Part shown: in pieces, positions 51,750 to 61,400 of the stretch
Layout of the letters: every line of letters starts with the position of its first letter
How positions within the stretch are numbered: position 1 is the first letter of the stretch
Assembly (NCBI GenBank): GCA_043228905.1
Contig: JBHGNT010000040.1
Location: 124,001-188,000 of the forward strand
DNA length: 64,000 nt
Direction: 5' to 3'
Source of the DNA: Azolla caroliniana
Taxonomy: Eukaryota > Polypodiophyta
Notes under the pieces: generated by a model
What the model was told of the DNA's origin: nothing
Database searches by the model: none
The model's input: only the letters and a program-made list of their open reading frames with translations
Translations under genes and position numbers: made by a program

Positions 51750-53030
51750 TCCATATCATAGCTAGTGTTGTTAGCTTCGATTCGCATGTTTGAACACAGA
51801 AATCGGACATCACACGAGGCAGGTATGACAATTTTAATTTACTCAGGCGATCTTCTCAACTCCCTCCTCTGATTTACTAATTTCATCATGTCTCTCGACC
51901 TGAGTTTCACAATCTTGATTTTCTAATTCCATATCATAGCTAGTGTTGTTAGCTTCGATTCGCATGTTTAAACACTAAAATCAGATATCACTCGAGCCAG
52001 GTATGACAATTTTAATTTACTCACGCGCTCTTCTCAACTCCCTCCTCTAATTTACTAATTTCTTCATGTCTCTCGACCTGAGTTTCAAAATCTTGATTTT
52101 TTAATTCCATATCATAGCTAGTGTTATTAGCTGCGATTCGCATGATTTGCACACTAAAATCCGATATCACACGAGCCAGTAATGAACATTTTAATTTACT
52201 CACGCGCTCTTCTCAACTCCCTCCTCAAATTTGGTAATTTCTTCATGTCTCTCGACCTGAGTTTCAAAATCTTGATTTTCTAATTCCAAATCATAGCTAG
52301 TGTTGTTAGCTTCGATTCGCATGATTTGAACACTAAAATCCGATATCACACGAGCCAGTTATGAACATTTTAATTTACTCACGCGCTATTCTCAACTCCC
52401 TCCTCAAATTTGGTAATTTCTTCATGTCTCTCGACCTGAGTTTCAAAATCTTGATTTTTTAATTCCATATCATAGCTAGTGTTGTTAGCTTCGATTCGCA
52501 TGTTTGAACACAGAAATCGGACATCACACGAGGCAGGTATGACAATTTTAATTTACTCAGGCGATCTTCTCAACTCCCTCCTCTGATTTACTAATTTCAT
52601 CATGTCTCTCGACCTGAGTTTCACAATCTTGATTTTCTAATTCCATATCATAGCTAGTGTTGTTAGCTTCGATTCGCATGTTTAAACACTAAAATCAGAT
52701 ATCACTCGAGCCAGGTATGACAATTTTAATTTACTCACGCGCTGTTCTCAACTCCCTCCTCTAATTTACTAATTTCTTCATGTCTCTCGACCTGAGTTTC
52801 AAAATCTTGATTTTTTAATTCCATATCATAGCTAGTGTTATTAGCTGCGATTCGCATGATTTGCACACTAAAATCCGATATCACACGAGCTAGGTATGAA
52901 CATTTTAATTTACTCACGCGCTCTTCTCAACTCCCTCCTCAAATTTGGTAATTTCTTCATGTCTCTCGACCTGAGTTTCAAAATCTTGATTTTTTAATTC
53001 CAAATCATAGCTAGTGTTGTTAGCTTCGAT
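51750..53030. repeat. 4-mer HOR, period 714 bp, about 1.8 copies
   Basis: Copy 1 is about 51,750-52,463 and copy 2 is 52,464 to about 53,030. The block acagaaatcggacatcac occurs at 51,796 and 52,510, followed by tttcacaatc, gtttaaacac with CTCGAG, and gatttgcacac units at the same 714 bp spacing. Differences include cagtaatgaac/gctaggtatgaac and cgctcttc/cgctgttc. gatttgcacac also appears near 51,075, just upstream. Confidence 0.78.
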
Positions 53031-53930
53031 TCGCATGTTTGAACACTAAAATCAGATATCACTCGAGCCAAGTATGACAATTTTAATTTACTGACGCGCT
53101 CTTCTCAACTCCCTCCTCTAATTTACTAATTTCTTCATGTCTCTCGACCTGAGTTTCAAAATCTTGATTTTTTAATTCCATATCATAGCTAGTGTTATTG
53201 GCTTCGATTCGCATGATTTGAAAACTAAAATCCGATATCACACGAGCCAGTTATGAACATTTTAATTTACTCACGCGCTATTCTCAACTCCCTCCTCAAA
53301 TTTGGTAATTTCTTCATGTCTCTCGACCTGAGTTTCAAAATCTTGATTTTTTAATTCCATATCATATCTAGTGTTGTTAGCTTCGATTCGCATGTTTGAA
53401 CACAACAATCCCATATCACACGAGCCAAGTACGAACATTTTAATTTACTCACGCGCTCTTCTCAACTCCCTCCCCTGATTTACTAATTTCATCATGTCTC
53501 TCGACCTGAGTTTCAAAATCTTGATTTTCTAATTCCATATCATAGCTAGTGTTGTTAGCTTCGATTCGCATGTTTGAACACTAAAATCAGATATCACTCG
53601 AGCCAGGTATGACAATTTTAATTTACTCACGCGCTCTTCTCAACTCCCTCCTCAAATTTGGTAATTTCTTCATGTCTCTCGACCCGAGTTTCAAAATCTT
53701 GATTTTTTAATTCCATATCATAGCTAGTGTTATTAGCTGCGATTCGCATGATTTGAACACTAAAATCCGATATCACACGAGCCAGTTATGAACATTTTAA
53801 TTTACTCACGCGCTCTTCTCAACTCCCTCCTCAAATTTGGTAATTTCTTCATGTCTCTCGACCTGAGTTTTAAAATCTTGATTTTCTAATTCCAAATCAT
53901 AGCTAGTGTTGTTAGCTTCGATTCGCATGT
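53000..53930. repeat. Third copy of the 41.6-42.5 kb module
   Basis: About 0.93 kb (five monomers) matches 41,583-42,513 at an offset of about 11,417 bp (64 monomers), and the equivalent part of the second 21-mer copy. It includes the rare ctcgacccga (42,261, 46,007 and 53,678), the catatctag/gccaagtacg unit and the gagttttaaaatc unit. Private changes are ttattggcttcg and gaaaactaaaatcc near 53,200-53,226. Confidence 0.76.
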
Positions 53931-54349
53931 TTGAACATTAAATTCCGATATCACACAAGCTAGGTATGACAATTTTAATTTACTCACGCGCTATTCTCAA
54001 CTCCCTCCTCAAATTTGGTAATTTCTTCATGTCTCTCGACCTGAGTTTCAAAATCTTGATTTTTTAATTCCATATCATAGCTAGTGTTATTAGCTGCGAT
54101 TCGCATGATTTGAACACTAAAATCCGATATCACACGAGCTAGGTATGACAATTTTAATTTACTCACGCGCTATTCTCAACTCCCTCCTCAAATTTGGTAA
54201 TTTCTTCATGTCTCTCGACCTGAGTTTCAAAATCTTGATTTTTTAATTCCATATCATAGCTAGTGTTATTAGCTGCGATTCGCATGATTTGAACACTAAA
54301 ATCCGATATCACACGAGCCAGTTATGAACATTTTAATTTACTCACGCGC

Positions 54350-55850
54350 TCTTCTCAACTCCCTCCTCAAATTTGGTAATTTCTTCATGTCTCTCGACCT
54401 GAGTATCAAAATCTTGATTTTCTAATTCCAAATCATAGCTAGTGTTGTTAGCTTCGATTCGCATGTTTGAACACTAAATTCCGATATCACACAAGCTAGG
54501 TATGACAATTTTAATTTACTCACGCGCTCTTCTCAACTCCCTCCTCTAATTTACTAATTTCTTCATGTCTCTCGACCTGAGTTTCAAAATCTTGATTTTT
54601 TAATTCCATATCATAGCTAGTGTTATTAGCTGCGATTCGCATGATTTGAACACTAAAATGAGATATCACTCGAGCCAGGTAGGAACATTTGAATTTACTG
54701 ACGCGCTCTTCTCAACTCCCTCCTCTAATTTGCTAATTTCTTCATGTCTCTCGACCTGAGTGTCAAAATCTTGATATTTTAATTCCATATCATAGCTAGT
54801 GTTGTTAGTTTCGATTCGCATCTTTGAACACTGAAATCCGATATCACTCGAGCCAGGTATGACAATTTTAATTTACTCACGCGCTATTCTCAACTCCCTC
54901 CTCAAATTTGGTAATTTCATCATGTCTCTCGACCTGAGTTTCAAAATCTTGATTTTTTAATTCCAAATCATAGCTAGTGTTGTTAGCTTCGATTCTCATG
55001 TTTGAACACTAAAATCAGATATCACTCGAGCCAAGTATGACAATTTTAATTTACTGACGCGCTCTTCTCAACTCCCTCCTCTAATTTACTAATTTCTTCA
55101 TGTCTCTCGACCTGAGTTTCAAAATCTTGATTTTTTAATTCCATATCATAGCTAGTGTTATTAGCTGCGATTCGCATGATTTGAACACTAAAATCCGATA
55201 TCACACGAGCCAGTTATGAACATTTTAATTTACTCACGCGCTCTTCTCAACTCCCTCCTCAAATTTGGTAATTTCTTCATGTCTCTCGACCTGAGTTTCA
55301 AAATCTTGATTTTCTAATTCCAAATCATAGCTAGTGTTGTTAGCTTCGATTCGCATGTTTGAACACTAAATTCCGATATCACACAAGCTAGGTATGACAA
55401 TTTTAATTTACTCACGCGCTCTTCTCAACTCCCTCCTCTAATTTACTAATTTCTTCATGTCTCTCGACCTGAGTTTCAAAATCTTGATTTTTTAATTCCA
55501 TATCATAGCTAGTGTTATTAGCTGCGATTCGCATGATTTGAACACTAAAATCAGATATCACTCGAGCCAGGTAGGAACATTTGAATTTACTCACGCGCTC
55601 TTCTCAACTCCCTCCTCTAATTTGCTAATTTCTTCATGTCTCTCGACCTGAGTGTCAAAATCTTGATATTTTAATTCCATATCATAGCTAGTGTTGTTAG
55701 TTTCGATTCGCATCTTTGAACACTGAAATCCGATATCACTCGAGCCAGGTATGACAATTTTAATTTACTGACGCGCTATTCTCAACTCCCTCCTCAAATT
55801 TGGTAATTTCATCATGTCTCTCGACCTGAGTTACAAAATCTTGATTTTTT
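54350..55850. repeat. Second occurrence of the 5-mer HOR pair (offset 4,818 bp)
   Basis: The 892 bp, roughly two-copy block of 49,530-51,030 occurs again here, shifted by 4,818 bp (27 monomers). The aaaatgagat form is again in the first copy and aaaatcagat in the second. The pair was therefore duplicated as a unit after the 5-mer duplication. Private differences include ttactgacgcg near 54,696, gattctcatg near 54,993, and gagttacaaaatc near 55,830. Confidence 0.77.
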
Positions 55851-57719
55851 AATTCCATATCATAGCTAGTGTTATTAGCTGCGATTCGCATGATTTGAAC
55901 ACTAAAATCCGATATCACACGAGCCAGTTATGAACATTTTAATTTACTCACACGCTCTTCTCAACTCCCTCCTCAAATTTGGTAATTTCTTCATGTCTCT
56001 CGACCTGAGTTTCAAAATCTTGATTTTCTAATTCCAAATCATAGCTAGTGTTGTTAGCTTCGATTCGCATGTTTGAACACTAAATTCCGATATCACACAA
56101 GCTAGGTATGACAATTTTAATTTACTCACGCGCTCTTCTCAACTCCGTCCTCAAATTTGGTAATTTCTTCATGTCTCTCGACCTGAGTTTCAAAATCTTG
56201 ATTTTTTAATTCCATATCATAGCTAGTGTTATTAGCTGCGATTCGCATGATTTGAACACTAAAATCCGATATCACACGAGCCAGTTATGAACATTTTAAT
56301 TTACTCACGCGCTATTCTCAACTCCCTCCTCAAATTTGGTAATTTCTTCATGTCTCTCGACCTGAGTTTCAAAATCTTGATTTTCTAATTCCAAATCATA
56401 GCTAGTGTTGTTAGCTTCGATTCGCATGTTTGAATACTAAAATCAGATATCACTCGAGCCAGGTATGACAATTTTAATTTACTGACGCGCTCTTCTCAAC
56501 TCCCTCCTCTAATTTACTAATTTCTTCATGTCTCTCGACCTGAGTTTCAAAATCTTGATTTTCTAATTCCATATCATAGCTAGTGTTATTAGCTTCGATT
56601 CGCATGATTTGAACACTAAAATCCGATATCACACGAGCCAGTTATGAACATTTTAATTTACTCACGCGCTATTCTCAACTCCCTCCTCAAATTTGGTAAT
56701 TTCTTCATGTCTCTCGACCTGAGTTTCAAAATCTTGATTTTTTAATTCCATATCATATCTAGTGTTGTTAGCTTCGATTCGCATGTTTGAACACAACAAT
56801 CCCATATCACACGAGCCAAGTACGAACATTTTAATTTACTCACGCGCTCTTCTCAACTCCCTCCCCTGATTTACTAATTTCATCATGTCTCTCGACCTGA
56901 GTTTCAAAATCTTGATTTTCTAATTCCATATCATAGCTAGTGTTATTAGCTTCGATTCGCATGATTTGAACACTAAAATCCGATATCACACGAGCCAGTT
57001 ATGAACATTTTAATTTACTCACGCGCTATTCTCAACTCCCTCCTCAAATTTGGTAATTTCTTCATGTCTCTCGACCTGAGTTTCAAAATCTTGATTTTTT
57101 AATTCCATATCATATCTAGTGTTGTTAGCTTCGATTCGCATGTTTGAACACTAAAATCAGATATCACACGAGCCAAGTACGAACATTTTAATTTACTCAC
57201 GCGCTCTTCTCAACTCCCTCCCCTGATTTACTAATTTCATCATGTCTCTCGACCTGAGTTTCAAAATCTTGATTTTCTAATTCCATATCATAGCTAGTGT
57301 TGTTAGCTTCGATTTGCATGTTTGAACACTAAAAGCAGATATCACTCGAGCCAGGTATGACAATTTTAATTTACTCACGCGCTCTTCTCAACTCCCTCCT
57401 CTAATTTGGTAATTTCTTCATGTCTCTCGACCTGAGTTTCAAAATCTTGATTTTTTAATTCCATATCATAGCTAGTGTTGTTAGCTTCGATTCGCATGTT
57501 TGAACACAGAAATCGGACATCACACGAGGCAGGTATGACAATTTTACTTTACTCAGGCGATCTTCTCAACTCCCTCCTTTGATTTACTAATTTCATCATG
57601 TCTCTCGACCTGAGTTTCACAATCTTGATTTTCTAATTCCATATCATAGCTAGTGTTGTTAGCTTCGATTCGCATGTTTAAACACTAAAATCAGATATCA
57701 CTCGAGCTAGGTATGACAA
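55851..57719. repeat. Mosaic satellite segment
   Basis: No gene is present. About ten monomers mix the tgcgattcgca, ccaaatcat, CTCGAG and catatctag types without a clear local higher-order period. The catatctag unit occurs twice within a short distance (about 56,754 and 57,111), the second with ctaaaatcagat in place of acaacaatccc, so it is a fused unit. Private variants include ctccgtcct near 56,147, gaatactaaaat near 56,430 and aaaagcagat near 57,334. Confidence 0.7.
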
Positions 57720-58310
57720 TTTTAATTTACTCACGCGCTATTCTCAACTCCCTCCTCAAATTTGGTAATTTCATCATGTCTCTCGACCTGAGTCTCAAAA
57801 TCTTGATTTTTTAATTCCATATCATAGCTAGTGTTATTAGCTGCGATTCGCATGATTTGAACACTAAAATCCGATATCACACGAGCCAGTTATGAACATT
57901 TTAATTTACTCACGCGCTCTTCTCAACTCCCTCCTCAACTTTGGTAATTTCTTCATGTCTCTCGACCTGAGTTTCAAAATCTTGATTTTCTAATTCCAAA
58001 TCATAGCTAGTGTTGTTAGCTTCGATTCGCATGTTTGAACACTAAATTCCGATATCACACAAGCTAGGTATGACAATTTTAATTTACTCACGCGCTCTTC
58101 TCAACTCCCTCCTCTAATTTACTAATTTCTTCATGTCTCTCGACCTGAGTTTCAAAATCTTGATTTTTTAATTCCATATCATAGCTAGTGTTATTAGCTT
58201 CGATTCGCATGATTTGAACACTAAAATCCGATATCACACGAGCCAGTTATGAACATTTTAATTTACTCACGCGCTATTCTCAACTCCCTCCTCAAATTTG
58301 GTAATTTCTT

Positions 58311-58488
58311 CATGTCTCTCGACCTGAGTTTCAAAATCTTGATTTTTTAATTCCATATCATAGCTAGTGTTGTTAGCTTCGATTCGCATGTTTGAACACA
58401 GAATTCGGACATCACACGAGGCAGGTATGACAATTTTACTTTACTCAGGCGATCTTCAGAACTCCCTCCTCTGATTTACTAATTTCAT
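58311..58488. repeat. Representative gaggcagg-type monomer
   Basis: This 178 bp unit carries acagaattcggacatcac, cacgaggcagg, attttactttactcagg and a ctctgattt end. The change from gatatc to gacatc breaks that palindrome. Related units (acagaaatcggacatcac) lie near 34.3, 36.1, 37.35, 47.9, 49.1, 51.8, 52.5, 57.5, 59.1, 60.5, 62.3 and 63.0 kb. I did not see the class in the first 33 kb, so it marks the right domain and is densest near the right end. Confidence 0.86.
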
Positions 58489-61400
58489 CATGTCTCGCGA
58501 CCTGAGTTTCGAAATCTTGATTTTTTAATTCCATATCATAGCTAGTGTTGTTAGCTTCGATTCGCATGTGTGAACACAACAATCCGATATCACACGAGCC
58601 AGGTATGAACATTTTAATTTACTCACGCGCTCCTCTCAACTCCCTCCTCAAATTTGGTAATTTCTTCATGTCTCTCGACCTGAGTTTCAAAATCTTGATT
58701 TTTTAATTTCATATCATAGCTAGTGTTGTTAGCTTCGATTCGCATGATGGAACACTAAAATCGGATATCACACGAGCCAGGTATGAACATTTTAATTTAC
58801 TCACTTGCTCTTCTCAACTCCCTCCTCAAATTTGCTAATTTCTTCATGTCTCTCGACCTGATTTCCAAATCTTGATTTTTTAATTCCATATCATAGCTAG
58901 TGTTGTTAGCTTCGATTGGCATGTTTGAACACTAAAATCCGATATCACACAAGCCAGGTATGACAATTTTAATTTACTCACTTGCTCTTCACAACTCCCT
59001 CCTCTAATTTACTAATTTCTTGATGTCTCTCGACCTGAGTTTCAAAATCTTGATTTTTTAATTCCATATCATAGCTAGTGTTGTTAGCTTCGATTCGCAT
59101 GTTTGAACACAGAAATCGGACATCACACGAGGCAGGTATGACAATTTTACTTTACTCAGGCGATCTTCTCAACTCCCTCCTTTGATTTACTAATTTCATC
59201 ATGTCTCTCGACCTGAGTTTCACAATCTTGATTTTCTAATTCCATATCATAGCTAGTGTTGTTAGCTTCGATTCGCATGTTTAAACACTAAAATCAGATA
59301 TCACTCGAGCCAGGTATGACAATTTTAATTTACTCACGCGCTCTTCTCAACTCCCTCCTCTAATTTACTAATTTCTTCATGTCTCTCGACCTGAGGTTCA
59401 AAATCTTGATTTTTTAATTCCATATCATAGCTAGTGTTATTAGCTGCGATTCGCATGATTTGAACACTAAAATCCGATATCACACGAGCCAGTTATGAAC
59501 ATTTTAATTTACTCACGCGCTATTCTCAACTCCCTCCTCAAATTTGGTAATTTCTTCATGTCTCTCGACCTGAGTTTCAAAAGCTTGATTTTTTAATTCC
59601 ATATCATAGCTAGTGTTGTTAGCTTCGATTCGCATGTTTGAACACTAAAATCAGATATCACTCGAGCCAGGTATGAACATTTGAATTTACTCACGCGCTC
59701 TTCTCAACTCCCTCCTCTAATTTGCTAATTTCTTCATGTCTCTCGACCTGAGTGTCAAAATCTTGATATTTTAATTCCATATCATAGCTAGTGTTGTTAG
59801 TTTCGATTCGCATCTTTGAACACTGAAATCCGATATCACTCGAGCCAGGTATGACAATTTTAATTTACTCACGCGCTATTCTCAACTCCCTCCTCAAATT
59901 TGGTAATTTCATCATGTCTCTCGACCTGAGTCTCAAAATCTTGATTTTTTAATTCCATATCATAGCTAGTGTTATTAGCTGCGATTCGCATGATTTGAAC
60001 ACTAAAATCCGATATCACACGAGCCAGTTATGAACATTTTAATTTACTCACGCGCTCTTCTCAACTCCCTCCTCAACTTTGGTAATTTCTTCATGTCTCT
60101 CGACCTGAGTTTCAAAATCTTGATTTTCTAATTCCAAATCATAGCTAGTGTTGTTAGCTTCGATTCGCATGTTTGAACACTAAATTCCGATATCACACAA
60201 GCTAGGTATGACAATTTTAATTTACTCACGCGCTCTTCTCAACTCCCTCCTCTAATTTACTAATTTCTTCATGTCTCTCGACCTGAGTTTCAAAATCTTG
60301 ATTTTTTAATTCCATATCATAGCTAGTGTTATTAGCTTCGATTCGCATGATTTGAACACTAAAATCCGATATCACACGAGCCAGTTATGAACATTTTAAT
60401 TTACTCACGCGCTATTCTCAACTCCCTCCTCAAATTTGGTAATTTCTTCATGTCTCTCGACCTGAGTTTCAAAATCTTGATTTTTTAATTCCATATCATA
60501 GCTAGTGTTGTTAGCTTCGATTCGCATGTTTGAACACAGAATTCGGACATCACACGAGGCAGGTATGACAATTTTACTTTACTCAGGCGATCTTCTCAAC
60601 TCCCTCCTCTGATTTACTAATTTCATCATGTCTCTCGACCTGAGTTTCAAAATCTTGATTTTCTAATTCCATATCATAGCTAGTGTTGTTAGCTTCGATT
60701 CGCATGTTTAAACACTCAAATCAGATATCACTCGAGCCAGGTATGACAATTTTACTTTACTCAGGCGATCTTCTCAACTCCCTCCTTTGATTTACTAATT
60801 TCATCATGTCTCTCGACCTGAGTTTCACAATCTTGATTTTCTAATTCCATATCATAGCTAGTGTTGTTAGCTTCGATTCGCATGTTTAAACACTAAAATC
60901 AGATATCACTCGAGCCAGGTATGACAATTTTAATTTACTCACGCGCTCTTCTCAACTCCCTCCTCTAATTTACTAATTTCTTCATGTCTCTCGACCTGAG
61001 GTTCAAAATCTTGATTTTTTAATTCCATATCATAGCTAGTGTTATTAGCTGCGATTCGCATGATTTGAACACTAAAATCCGATATCACACGAGCCAGTTA
61101 TGAACATTTTAATTTACTCACGCGCTATTCTCAACTCCCTCCTCAAATTTGGTAATTTCTTCATGTCTCTCGACCTGAGTGTCAAAATCTTGATATTTTA
61201 ATTCCATATCATAGCTAGTGTTGTTAGTTTCGATTCGCATCTTTGAACACTGAAATCCGATATCACTCGAGCCAGGTATGACAATTTTAATTTACTCACG
61301 CGCTATTCTCAACTCCCTCCTCAAATTTGGTAATTTCATCATGTCTCTCGACCTGAGTTTCAAAATCTTGATTTTTTAATTCCATATCATAGCTAGTGTT

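Larger units (their letters stand above)
57720..60620. repeat. 12-mer HOR, period 2,138 bp, about 1.35 copies
   Basis: The block from about 57,720 recurs from about 59,858 to 60,620 at 2,138 bp. Markers are gagtctcaaaatc (57,790/59,928), ctcaactttgg (about 57,932/60,070) and gaattcggac (58,401/60,539). The match ends where copy 1 has catgtctcgcgacc and gtttcgaaatc while the second has the common forms. A private cttcagaactcc lies in copy 1 near 58,455. It overlaps and predates the 22-mer duplication. Confidence 0.76.

Noticed and set aside
59393-59403. tRNA-like internal promoter (B box) in gaggttcaaaatc, also near 61,003 and 63,313
   Set aside because: It only partly resembles GGTTCGANNCC, lacks a matching A box and cloverleaf, and is a one-base variant of the usual gagtttcaaaatc.
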